From the NCBI GenBank assembly GCA_019448385.1, contig JAGTXO010000063.1, forward strand, positions 124,001-188,000: a stretch of DNA of 64,000 nucleotides, given 5' to 3'. The position numbers were made by a program, and so were the translations under genes. This document shows positions 1-8,430 of the stretch, in pieces; position 1 is the first letter of the stretch, and each line of letters starts with the position of its first letter. Under the pieces are notes generated by a model, which worked only from the letters and a program-made list of their open reading frames with translations, was not told the origin of the DNA and ran no database searches. Origin of the DNA: Diacronema lutheri (taxonomy: Eukaryota; Haptophyta; Pavlovophyceae; Pavlovales; Pavlovaceae).

Positions 1-68
1 TCTAGATGGGCCGTGCGCATCGCCGCCCGCTTCCCGCGCGCGCTGTCGCAACGCACCGCCGCTCAGCG

Positions 69-1775
69 TCAGAGGCGGACGCCCGTCACGCCGCGGTAGC
101 GCGTGTACTTTTCAAAGGTGCGCTTCCAAAGCAGGAGCTCATGCTCCGAGACCGCCTTGTACTGGTGCTTCTCGCCGTTGGCCAGCGTGAGCTCGAGCTC
201 GCGGCTCTGCGGGTCGCCGACGAGTGATTGGATGTCCGCCATCCTGACGGCCTTGCCCGGCTGCACCCCGAGCTGGTCCCACTTCACGATGGCCTTGCGC
301 GTCGCGACGCTCGGGTTGGGCTGCGGCGCGAGTCCACCCGCCGGCAAATAGCATAGGTGCTGCCTGTGGATGTAAAAATAGCGCAGCTGCCATTTCCCTT
401 TGTGAGAGCGCTTGCTCAAATAGCCCTGCGCGAACCGCTCGAGGTCGGCGAGCTTGTGGCGCACGTAGAGGCGCTGGATGACGCGCGCGGCGCGCGCGGT
501 GCGCATCGCCGTCACCGCGCGGCGCTGCGTGTGCGCGCGCGCCGCCGCCATTCTGCGGTATGTGCGCGAGATGACGCGCGCAGCCTCGTGTTGCCTCTTA
601 GCGCGCTCGAAGCCGCGTTCGATGAGTGCCCTGACGAACCGGCCGCCGATCGCGTCGGTTTTGCGCTGGAAGGCGCGCGCGGCGAGCTCGGCGAGGCGCG
701 CGCGCTTGTACTGCATGTGCCGCCGCTTCCGCCGCGCCGCGCGCTGCAGCACGAGCGCCGCGTGCCGCTGCGCGACGGCGGCGGCCTTGCGCGCGTGCTC
801 GGCCGCCTGGAGCAGCGCGCGCTCAGCCTTCTCAGCTTCGTAGACGGCCCACACCCCATGGCGGTAACGCTTCCACGCGCGCTGGATGCGCAGCGCGCGC
901 AGCTCGTAGTCGAAGCCCAGCCGCCTCGCCGCGTCCACGTCGCCCAGCGCCAGGTAGTAACGTATCCATTCCTTGCGCGCGAGTTCGAGCTCGTCGATTT
1001 GGGCGCGTGAGAACGGACGCGCCGCGTCGGCGTCGGCGGCCTCGCGCGCGGCGAAGGCGGCGTCGTCCTCGCGCTTGATGAGCACGGGCGACTTCCACCA
1101 TGCCTGCTCCGCCACCTCCACCATGAAGTGCGTCTTGCACGCCGGGCACTTGTGACTCACCCGCCCCTCGGGCACGCGCGTGAGCACGAACTGAGTTTGG
1201 CACTTGGGGCAGCTAAGCTCGTAGCCGTTGGACGAGACGAGGGAGCGACGAAAGGCGCGCTGAATCTTCTCCGCTGCGAGCTCGTGGTACAGCCCGAGCC
1301 CCGCCGCCTGCTCGATCTGGCCCGTCGCGACGCAGTATTGCAACCACGCGCGATGCTTCTGCTCCTCGCGCAGCCAGAGCGCGGCGGCGCGTGCCTGCTC
1401 GCCGCGCACGGCCTTTTGGATGATGGTCGCAGCATCCCGTGGGTCGTAGTTGGGCAGGTGCAGCCCGGCCACGCGCACGCTCTCGTGCGCCGCGCCGCCC
1501 CCGCCGCGCAGCGCGGGCGGCGCGTGCGCTGGCACCGTGTCAGCCTCGGCGATCCGCTGAGCAGCCGTGTACTGGCCGATGGAGATATAGTGGTCGAACC
1601 ACATGCGCCGGCGCTCCTCGGCGTGAATGTCGTACCCGCGCACCGGCGAGTGCGCCGCGCCAGCCACCACCATCTCGGCAGCGCCACGGCGGGCCCTCTG
1701 CTCGAGCCGCGCGAGAAGGGTCCAACAGCGCGCCGGTTTTCGCTTCAAACACCGCCCCGGAGCGATCAACGGCAT
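69..1775 (-). CDS. IQ-motif, zinc-ribbon and PH-domain protein
   Basis: The 568-residue frame reads through without an intron. It contains at least six IQ-like motifs (for example TIIQKAVRG near residue 117, EKIQRAFRR near 170, LRIQRAWKRYR near 295), which in known proteins bind calmodulin or light chains. Between the second and third is a CPKC...CPAC pair (about residues 189-213) that looks like a zinc ribbon. The last ~110 residues read as a PH domain (GYLSKRSHKGKWQLRYF start, tryptophan in the final helix), a lipid or protein docking module. A block W-x-x-Y...G...A...LG...YE..A..IQRA recurs two or three times, so the IQ motifs sit in longer helical repeats. The ATG at 1775 lies only 16 bp from the divergent start at 1792, so the internal ATG at 1673 (MVVAG) is an alternative. 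Role unknown; a calmodulin-regulated membrane adaptor is plausible. Confidence 0.75.
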   Translation of the reverse strand: MPLIAPGRCLKRKPARCWTLLARLEQRARRGAAEMVVAGAAHSPVRGYDIHAEERRRMWFDHYISIGQYTAAQRIAEADTVPAHAPPALRGGGGAAHESVRVAGLHLPNYDPRDAATIIQKAVRGEQARAAALWLREEQKHRAWLQYCVATGQIEQAAGLGLYHELAAEKIQRAFRRSLVSSNGYELSCPKCQTQFVLTRVPEGRVSHKCPACKTHFMVEVAEQAWWKSPVLIKREDDAAFAAREAADADAARPFSRAQIDELELARKEWIRYYLALGDVDAARRLGFDYELRALRIQRAWKRYRHGVWAVYEAEKAERALLQAAEHARKAAAVAQRHAALVLQRAARRKRRHMQYKRARLAELAARAFQRKTDAIGGRFVRALIERGFERAKRQHEAARVISRTYRRMAAARAHTQRRAVTAMRTARAARVIQRLYVRHKLADLERFAQGYLSKRSHKGKWQLRYFYIHRQHLCYLPAGGLAPQPNPSVATRKAIVKWDQLGVQPGKAVRMADIQSLVGDPQSRELELTLANGEKHQYKAVSEHELLLWKRTFEKYTRYRGVTGVRL

Positions 1776-1791
1776 TTATTATTTAGCAAGC
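1776..1791. promoter_or_regulatory. AT-rich gap between divergent starts
   Basis: The 16 bases between two divergent ATGs read TTATTATTTAGCAAGC and are almost the only AT-rich bases for a kilobase. A similar ATTATTATTTTTC sits beside the HGH1 start at 13198-13210. Seen directly; a core-promoter or transcription-start role is inference. Confidence 0.4.
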
Positions 1792-2541
1792 ATGGCGCCG
1801 TGCCCAGCGACGTGGCGCCGGCCGGTCGCCATGTGCCTCCTCGCCGCGCTGCACGACAACGCTGCGGCCGGGATGGTGGCGCCCGCAGCTCAGCGCCTCG
1901 TCCTTTTGCGCCACGGACGCACCGAAATGAACGACTATTTGACGCGCGTCCCATGGGACGCGCCGCACTTCCGCGACCCGATGCTGATCGACACGCGCCT
2001 GACGGACGAGGGGCGCGCTCAAGCGGCGCGCGCGCGCGAGCTGCTGTGCGCGCGCAACGACATCGAGCTCGTCGTCTGCTCGCCGCTCACGCGCGCGCTG
2101 CACACCGCCGAGCTCGCCTTTGCGCGCGAGGGCGGCGCGCGGCCGCCGCGCACGATCGTGTGCCCGCTCGCCGCCGAGCGCCGATGGCACGGCTCGGACA
2201 TCGGCAGGCCGCGGCCGATGCTCGAAGCGGAGTTTGCGGGTGCGCACCTTGACTGGTCGCTCTTGCCCCCGACCGGCAGCTGGGGCTATCCCGACGTTGC
2301 GCCGGCCAGCGCGCGCGCCGTCGTCGACATCGGCATCACGGAGGAGCCCGAGGTGCACTTTGTTGCGCGCGTCGCCGCGCTGCACGCGTGGCTGCGCGCG
2401 CGGCCGGAGCGGACAATCGCGCTCGTTTCGCATTGGGGCGTGATCCACGCGCTCACCGGCGAGCAGGTTGAAAACTGTGCTCTGCTCGAGCGATCGGTGA
2501 ACGAGCTGCAGCCGGGCGCGCACATGCTTGGCGACAGCTGA
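1792..2541 (+). CDS. Histidine phosphatase (phosphoglycerate-mutase-like)
   Basis: A 249-residue protein of the histidine phosphatase superfamily. The diagnostic LVLLRHGRTEMND (RHG motif, phosphorylated histidine) lies near residue 36, and the second catalytic histidine is in ALVSHWGVIHAL near residue 220. The segment VVCSPLTRALHTAEL carries the conserved phosphate-pocket Arg. Members of this family dephosphorylate metabolites or proteins; the true substrate cannot be read from sequence. The N-terminus (MAPCPATWRRPVAMCL) is basic and hydrophobic and could be a short targeting sequence. The start at 1792 follows the AT-rich gap and has a purine at -3; the open frame upstream of it overlaps the neighbour and is probably not coding. 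Confidence 0.85.
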   Translation: MAPCPATWRRPVAMCLLAALHDNAAAGMVAPAAQRLVLLRHGRTEMNDYLTRVPWDAPHFRDPMLIDTRLTDEGRAQAARARELLCARNDIELVVCSPLTRALHTAELAFAREGGARPPRTIVCPLAAERRWHGSDIGRPRPMLEAEFAGAHLDWSLLPPTGSWGYPDVAPASARAVVDIGITEEPEVHFVARVAALHAWLRARPERTIALVSHWGVIHALTGEQVENCALLERSVNELQPGAHMLGDS

Positions 2542-2549
2542 CGAGCGGC

Positions 2550-2578
2550 TTTTTCTTTCTTTTTTTTTTTTTTTTTTT
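2550..2578 (+). repeat. Poly-T tract between convergent genes
   Basis: A T-rich run, interrupted only by one C in TTTTTCTTTC near its start, begins 9 bases after the phosphatase stop. It separates that gene from the convergent exostosin gene. It could serve as a 3'-end signal for either gene or be a simple mononucleotide repeat. Confidence 0.6.
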
Positions 2579-2639
2579 GCGGCTCTACACGAGCATCTGG
2601 TGCGACGTGCACACTGATGACAGACGGCTTGCGCGCTCA

Positions 2640-3287
2640 GTGTCAGTCGAACCCCTCGAACTCGAAGCGCCGTCTGAACACCTCGAGCGCCGCCGCGCGC
2701 GCGGCCTCCTTCCCGGAGAACCACTCGTCGTAGATGCGCAGCGCCGCGCGCTGCATCGCCGCCGCGCGCGTCGCGTTCGCGCGGATCGCGCGCAGCCGCG
2801 GCAGCAGATCGGCGTGCACGTCGACGTGCGTGGGCACGAAGAGCGCCGCCTCCTCCCAGCGCGGCGCGTGGCCGTATGGGAGCCACCACTGCTCGACGCC
2901 GACGATCACGGGGATCGTGCCCTGCCGGATCACCTCCGCCAGCCTGAACGTCTGCGGACCGTGCCCTGGGATCACCAGCGCGAACGAGGCGTTCTGCGTG
3001 TCGCGGTACGGGTACATCTCGTACGCAGTGCGCCACTTGTCGCAGCAGTCGGCCTCGAGCAGCGAGACGCCCTTCTGCGCCGCGCGGCGCTCGACGGGGA
3101 TGTGCGAAGCGCGGCGAGCGAGCGCCGTCTTGCCTTTGACCTTGGGCGGCAGCGTCTTGCACTGGTGGTAGCCCTCGGAAAGTGAGAGCGCGATGAAGCC
3201 GGCCGCCTCGTCGTGCTGTGTCGCAATCGTGCGCCGTGCCGGGTGTGTTTGGCTGCCCTTGAATGCGGCGAGCCACTTGCGCCGCCA
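2640..3287. repeat. Identical tract shared with 4337-4984
   Basis: Reading both copies base by base at an offset of 1697 I find no difference from the stop codon to 3287, where the first mismatch (CCATGG versus CCACGG) appears. Scattered differences follow from there toward the 5' end. The sharp edge fits a gene-conversion tract. Confidence 0.8.
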
Positions 3288-4121
3288 TGGCGGCGTGACG
3301 ACGAGCGCGCTCGTCAGCGCCACGTCGTAGTTGTCCGGTCCGATCGCCACCGGCACGTCAAAGCCGGGCACAAAGCGCGACGTCCACGAGGTCGTCGTTG
3401 CGAGCGCCGCGCGGCCGAGACGCCTCCTTCGCAGCTCGGGCGTGACGAACTCGAAGCGGGTATCGAAGAGGACGTGGTTGAGCCCACCACCGTTGGGCAG
3501 CCCGCCCGACGACGCGTGCCAGTACGGCAGCTCGTGCAGGTTCGCCCAGTGGCACAGGTGTGGCCGCTTCTCGACGAGCTCCACCCAGTACAGGCACGCC
3601 TCGCTCGGGTCGTCGGTTACGAGGTGGCGCGAGCGCTCGGGCAGGATCGTGCGCAGGTCCGGGACGCCCGCCGGGAAGCATCCCTTGAGCGACTCGGGCA
3701 CGCGCTCGCGCGTGTACGCATACACGCGGAACGGCGTGTGGCAGCGCGTCCAGTTGAGGCAGACCTCCTTCGTGCACATAGGCGGCTCGACCACCGGCGT
3801 GAGCAGCGGGTTGGGCGGTTGCCATGGTGTCCTAGACATCTCATCGACGCATTCAAGGTAGCCCGGGCATTCGCTCGCGCGGCGCTCACGCACGCACGAC
3901 GGCTCGAACGACGAGAGGTAGTTGCGCACCGGCCGGCGCGGCGCACGCGTCGGTGAAGCTGTGCGAGGGGCGTCCGGTGGCGGCTCGACGCTCCATGCGC
4001 GTACAAGCGCAGCGCTTGCCGCGGCGATGGCGAGCGCACCCGGGAGCAGCAGCCATCGCAAACGCACGCGGCGCGCTGCCACGGCGTTCTCCGCGAGCAG
4101 GCCATCTTCTTCGTCGGCCAT
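2643..4121 (-). CDS. Exostosin-family (GT47) glycosyltransferase, copy A
   Basis: A 492-residue type II membrane protein. It has a short acidic cytosolic N-terminus, one membrane span near residues 20-40 (LLLPGALAIAAASAALV), then a luminal domain. The exostosin signatures are clear: LCHWANLHELPYW, GGGLNHVLFDTRFEF, then FALVIPGHGPQTFRLAEVI and GTIPVIVGVEQWWLPYG toward the C-terminus. GT47 enzymes transfer sugars to cell-surface or wall polysaccharides in the Golgi. The ATG at 4121 (MADEEDG) gives a length matching the neighbour; in-frame ATG further upstream lacks similarity to it. The last ~640 bases are identical to copy B downstream, so the pair is a recent duplication or has undergone gene conversion. 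Confidence 0.85.
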   Translation of the reverse strand: MADEEDGLLAENAVAARRVRLRWLLLPGALAIAAASAALVRAWSVEPPPDAPRTASPTRAPRRPVRNYLSSFEPSCVRERRASECPGYLECVDEMSRTPWQPPNPLLTPVVEPPMCTKEVCLNWTRCHTPFRVYAYTRERVPESLKGCFPAGVPDLRTILPERSRHLVTDDPSEACLYWVELVEKRPHLCHWANLHELPYWHASSGGLPNGGGLNHVLFDTRFEFVTPELRRRRLGRAALATTTSWTSRFVPGFDVPVAIGPDNYDVALTSALVVTPPWRRKWLAAFKGSQTHPARRTIATQHDEAAGFIALSLSEGYHQCKTLPPKVKGKTALARRASHIPVERRAAQKGVSLLEADCCDKWRTAYEMYPYRDTQNASFALVIPGHGPQTFRLAEVIRQGTIPVIVGVEQWWLPYGHAPRWEEAALFVPTHVDVHADLLPRLRAIRANATRAAAMQRAALRIYDEWFSGKEAARAAALEVFRRRFEFEGFD

Positions 4122-4339
4122 TTTCTTCGCCTCCGGTGGCAAACGCCGAGCACGGGCAGTCGAATTTGTTTTCGCTCCGGTCACCGCCAGCGCGCCCAGG
4201 CCGCCTCTCGCGCGCGCCCCGGCCGCCTCTCGCGCGCGCCCGCATGCGACGGCTTCTCCGAATGCTTGCTGGAAAGCACATGGCCGCAAGAAGGTACACG
4301 GTGACTGTCAGCGACGGTCAAGGCTGGTCGACGGTCGTG

Positions 4340-5833
4340 TCAGTCGAACCCCTCGAACTCGAAGCGCCGTCTGAACACCTCGAGCGCCGCCGCGCGCGCG
4401 GCCTCCTTCCCGGAGAACCACTCGTCGTAGATGCGCAGCGCCGCGCGCTGCATCGCCGCCGCGCGCGTCGCGTTCGCGCGGATCGCGCGCAGCCGCGGCA
4501 GCAGATCGGCGTGCACGTCGACGTGCGTGGGCACGAAGAGCGCCGCCTCCTCCCAGCGCGGCGCGTGGCCGTATGGGAGCCACCACTGCTCGACGCCGAC
4601 GATCACGGGGATCGTGCCCTGCCGGATCACCTCCGCCAGCCTGAACGTCTGCGGACCGTGCCCTGGGATCACCAGCGCGAACGAGGCGTTCTGCGTGTCG
4701 CGGTACGGGTACATCTCGTACGCAGTGCGCCACTTGTCGCAGCAGTCGGCCTCGAGCAGCGAGACGCCCTTCTGCGCCGCGCGGCGCTCGACGGGGATGT
4801 GCGAAGCGCGGCGAGCGAGCGCCGTCTTGCCTTTGACCTTGGGCGGCAGCGTCTTGCACTGGTGGTAGCCCTCGGAAAGTGAGAGCGCGATGAAGCCGGC
4901 CGCCTCGTCGTGCTGTGTCGCAATCGTGCGCCGTGCCGGGTGTGTTTGGCTGCCCTTGAATGCGGCGAGCCACTTGCGCCGCCACGGCGGCGTGGCGACG
5001 AGCGAGCTCGTCAGCGCCGCGTCATAGTTGTCCGGTCCGATCGCCACCGGCACGTCAAAGCCGGGCACAAAGCGCGACGTCCACAAGGTCGTCGTTGCGA
5101 GCGCCGCGCGGCCGAGACGCTCGCGTCGCAGCTCGGGCGTGACGAACTCGAAGCGGATATCGAAGAGGACGTGGTTGAGCCCACCACCGTTAGGCAGCCC
5201 GCCCGACGACGCGTGCCAGTACGGCAGCTCGTGCAGGTTCGCCCAGTGGCACAGGTGTGGCCGCTTCTCGACGAGCTCCAACCAGTACAGGCACGCCTCG
5301 CTCGGGTCGTCGGTCACAAGGTGGCGCGAGCGCTCGGGCAGGATCGTGCGCAGGTCCGGGACGCCCGCCGGGAAGCATCCCTTGAGCGACTCGGGCACGC
5401 GCTCGCGCGTGTACGCATACACGCGGAACGGCGTGTGGCAGCGCGTCCAGTTGAGGCAGACCTCCTTCGTGCACAGAGGCGGCTCGACCACCGGCTTGAG
5501 CAGCGGGTTGGGCGGCCGCCACGAGGACCTAGACATCGCGTCGACGCATTCAAGGTAGCCCGGGCACTCGCTCGCGCGGCGCTCACGCACGCACGACGGC
5601 TCGAACGATGCGAGGTAGTTGCGCACTGGCCGGCGCGTCGTTAGCGTCGCCGAGCGCCGCTTGACCCGCGCGCCGCGCCGCACGCGCACGAACACGCGCC
5701 CGGCGATGACCGCCGCGAGGGCAACTACTGCTACGAGCAGCATCCAGCGCGTACGCACGCGACGCGCTCCTTTCACGATGTGCGTGAGCGCGCCGTCATC
5801 CTCCTCGTCGTCCAGCAGCTCCGCTTTGCCCAT
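4340..5833 (-). CDS. Exostosin-family (GT47) glycosyltransferase, copy B
   Basis: A 497-residue paralogue of the adjacent gene, same strand, 218 bp away from its start codon. It has the same layout: acidic tail (MGKAELLDDEEDDG), signal-anchor span near residues 30-48 and the same exostosin motifs. The two proteins differ strongly in the first ~55 residues, modestly in the middle and not at all over the last ~215 residues. The divergent anchor and identical catalytic half suggest the same reaction in differently sorted enzymes (inference). It begins just before an AT-rich island. Confidence 0.85.
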   Translation of the reverse strand: MGKAELLDDEEDDGALTHIVKGARRVRTRWMLLVAVVALAAVIAGRVFVRVRRGARVKRRSATLTTRRPVRNYLASFEPSCVRERRASECPGYLECVDAMSRSSWRPPNPLLKPVVEPPLCTKEVCLNWTRCHTPFRVYAYTRERVPESLKGCFPAGVPDLRTILPERSRHLVTDDPSEACLYWLELVEKRPHLCHWANLHELPYWHASSGGLPNGGGLNHVLFDIRFEFVTPELRRERLGRAALATTTLWTSRFVPGFDVPVAIGPDNYDAALTSSLVATPPWRRKWLAAFKGSQTHPARRTIATQHDEAAGFIALSLSEGYHQCKTLPPKVKGKTALARRASHIPVERRAAQKGVSLLEADCCDKWRTAYEMYPYRDTQNASFALVIPGHGPQTFRLAEVIRQGTIPVIVGVEQWWLPYGHAPRWEEAALFVPTHVDVHADLLPRLRAIRANATRAAAMQRAALRIYDEWFSGKEAARAAALEVFRRRFEFEGFD

Positions 5834-5975
5834 GTTGACTGGAATAAAGGGGTAGACCGTACCTTATCTCCCTCAGGTACTGAAAGTAAAATTTAATGGG
5901 AAAAATTCCCTTAAAAATCCTAAATCCCTGAAAAGATCAAAGGCCGTGAAAGGCGTACTCTTTTCGGTTCTTTTT
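5834..5975. other. AT-rich island upstream of exostosin copy B
   Basis: About 140 bases of roughly half AT content in a ~70% GC region, including a GGGAAAAATTCCC inverted repeat and TAAAATTTAATGGG. No gene is visible. It may be the promoter of copy B or a remnant of a low-GC insertion. Confidence 0.5.
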
Positions 5976-6915
5976 TATACTAACGACGCTTTCCGACGGG
6001 TCAACAGATGGGGTCATGAAGTGCGCAGCGAGGCGCCAGGCGGAGCAGGCCCAAAGGCCCACACGCGCCTAGCCACCGCGCGCCGCCGCCCGCGCGCCGC
6101 CGCACCGGTGGCCGCCGTCAATCACACCACCGGCCGACGCGCACGCGCACGCCGAGGCCCGAAGATCGTCGGCGACGACCGCCACCCCCGAGCCGCCGCC
6201 TGCCACGTCGCCAAGCCGCCCGCCGCCGCTGCAGAGCGCGACGCCCGCCGCCAGCGAGCCGCCGCCCTCCCCGCCGCGTCGCAGCCCCCTGCCGCCGCCG
6301 CGAAGCGCACCGCCACCCGCCGCCAGCGTGGCAAGCGCCGCGATGCTGGCCGCGTGGCCGCGCACGCGCGCCCCGCCACCCCCAAACTAACGACGCTTTC
6401 CGACGGGTCAACAGATGGGGTCAGGATGTGCGCAGCGAGGCGCCAGGCGGAGCAGGCCCAAAGGCCCACACGCGCCTAGCCACCGCGCGCCGCCGCCCGC
6501 GCGCCGCCGCACCGGGCTTTCCGACGGGTCAACAGATGGGGTCAGGAAGTGCGCAGCGAGGCGCCAGGCGGAGCAGGCCCAAAGGCCCACACGCGCCTAG
6601 CCACCGCGCGCCGCCGCCCGCGCGCCGCCGCACCGGTGGCCGCCGTCAATCACACCACCGGCCGACGCGCACGCGCACGCCGAGGCCCGAAGATCGTCGG
6701 CGACGACCGCCACCCCCGAGCCGCCGCCTGCCACGTCGCCAAGCCGCCCGCCGCCGCTGCAGAGCGCGACGCCCGCCGCCAGCGAGCCGCCGCCCTCCCC
6801 GCCGCGTCGCAGCCCCCTGCCGCCGCCGCGAAGCGCACCGCCACCCGCCGCCAGCGTGGCAAGCGCCGCGATGCTGGCCGCGTGGCCGCGCACGCGCGCC
6901 CCGCCACCCCCAAAG
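5976..6915. repeat. Direct repeats of ~407 and ~121 bp
   Basis: The phrase CTTTCCGACGGGTCAACAG starts at 5989, 6396 and 6517. The first ~390-base unit is repeated after 6517 almost unchanged, with a truncated unit between them. The repeats are C/G-rich (CCGCCGC runs) and open in several frames at once, so I do not call a gene. Confidence 0.8.
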
Positions 6916-7970
6916 CCACCGACCGGGGCGAAAAGTACGTTGTTCGCGGTGCCGGCGCAGTCGATGGGCAGGGGCGGCGGGGCGCGCGGAGCGCGGCCAG
7001 CAGAGCGCGAGGGCGCAGCCGTCGCAAGCGAAGGTTTCGTCGTAGAGAAGGCCACGCCGCCGTCGCTCGTGCGGCCGTGCGCGCGCGCCCCGCCACCTCC
7101 AAACCCACCGACCGGGGCGAAAAGTACGTTGTTCGCGGTGCCGGCGCAGTCGATGGGCAGGGGCGGCGGGGCGCGCGGAACGCGGCCATCAGAGCGCGAG
7201 GGCGCAGCCGTCGCAAGCGAAGGTTTCGTCGTAGAGAAGGCCACGCCGCCGTCGCTCGTGCGGCCGTGCGCGCGCGCCCCGCCACCCCCAAACCCACCGA
7301 CCGGGGCGAAAAGTACGTTGTTCGCGGTGCCGGCGCAGTCGATGGGCAGGGGCGGCGGGGCGCGCGGAGCGCGGCCAGCAGAGCGCGAGGGCGCAGCCGT
7401 CGCAAGCGAAGGTTTTGTCGTAGAGAAGGCCACGCCGCCGTCGCTCGTGCGGCCGTGCGCGCGCGCCCCGCCACCTCCAAACCCACCGACCGGGGCGAAA
7501 AGTACGTTGTTCGCGGTGCCGGCGCAGTCGATGGGCAGGGGCGGCGGGGCGCGCGGAACGCGGCCACCAGAGCGCGAGGGCGCAGCCGTCGCAAGCGAAG
7601 GTTTCGTCGTAGAGAAGGCCACGCCGCCGTCGCTCGTGCGGCCGTGCGCGCGCGCCCCGCCACCCCCAAACCCACCGACCGGGGCGAAAAGTACGTTGTT
7701 CGCGGTGCCGGCGCAGTCGATGGGCAGGGGCGGCGGGGCGCGCGTAGCGCGGCCAGCAGAGCGCGAGGGCGCAGCCGTCGCAAGCGAAGGTTTCGTCGTA
7801 GAGAAGGCCACGCCGCCGTCGCTCGTGCGGCCGTGCGCGCGCGCCCCGCCACCCCCAAACCCACCGACCGGGGCGAAAAGTACGTTGTTCGCGGTGCCGG
7901 CGCAGTCGATGGGCAGGGGCGGCGGGGCGCGCGGAGCGCGGCCAGCAGAGCGCGAGGGCGCAGCCTGGAT
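6916..7970. repeat. Six tandem copies of a 189-bp unit
   Basis: Units begin with CCACCGACCGGGGCG at 6916, 7105, 7294, 7483, 7672 and 7861, exactly 189 bases apart. They differ by only a handful of substitutions. 189 is divisible by three, so long frames are open on both strands. The CCC/CCT and TTC/TTT differences are synonymous in the + frame reading TGAKSTLFAVPAQSMGR, and also in the complementary frame reading IDCAGTANNVLFAPVGGF. Coding status is undecided: protein repeats and a satellite fit equally. Confidence 0.85.
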
Positions 7971-8084
7971 GGCAAAGGCAGGCGTCGTCAAGGCAGCCGG
8001 CGTTTCGAAGCTGCCGGCCGGCACGGCCGCGCCGGCGCGCGCCGCGCCGACGGGGACCACGGTGCCTCGCAGCTGTTCAAAAGT

Positions 8085-8360
8085 TCTTTTTTATACTAAC
8101 GACGCTTACAGGCGGGTCAGCAGGAGGGGCGCGCACGGGGCCGAGGCTGGACAAACGGAGCACTAACGGCGCTTACGTCTTTTTTATACTAACGGCGCTT
8201 ACGTCAGGACAGCGGGGTCAGCACCAGCTGCGGGGGAATCGAGTAGCCACCAATGTCGTCGATCCCTTTTTTATACTAACGGCGCTTACGTCAGGACAGC
8301 GGGGTCAGCACCAGCTGCGGGGGAATCGAGAAGCCACCAATGTCGTCGATCCCCGCGCAT
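8085..8360. repeat. 87-bp tandem repeat with TATACTAAC motif
   Basis: Two 87-bp units (TATACTAAC at 8185 and 8272) plus a diverged copy near 8092 and fragments near 8162 and 8370. Each begins with TTTTTTATACTAACG, then CGCTTA. The same phrase stands at the left edge of the whole repeat block (about 5970), so the repeat family frames the block on both sides. Confidence 0.75.
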
Positions 8361-8430
8361 CCCGGTTCTTTTTTAACGCCTCCGGGTACCCATGGCCGAG
8401 CTGAAAGAGGGCGGACGTGCCGCTCGGGAC

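Noticed and set aside
2550-2578. Poly-T as the tail of a retroposed copy of the exostosin gene
   Set aside because: The exostosin copies have divergent 5' ends and the tract is separated from the duplicated block by ~60 unshared bases; there is no matching tail after copy B.
6549-8166. Long overlapping ORFs of 440-520 codons on both strands in the 189-bp repeats
   Set aside because: They are open in several frames because the unit is a multiple of three and stop-poor; no domain is recognisable, so I list the repeats and not a gene.
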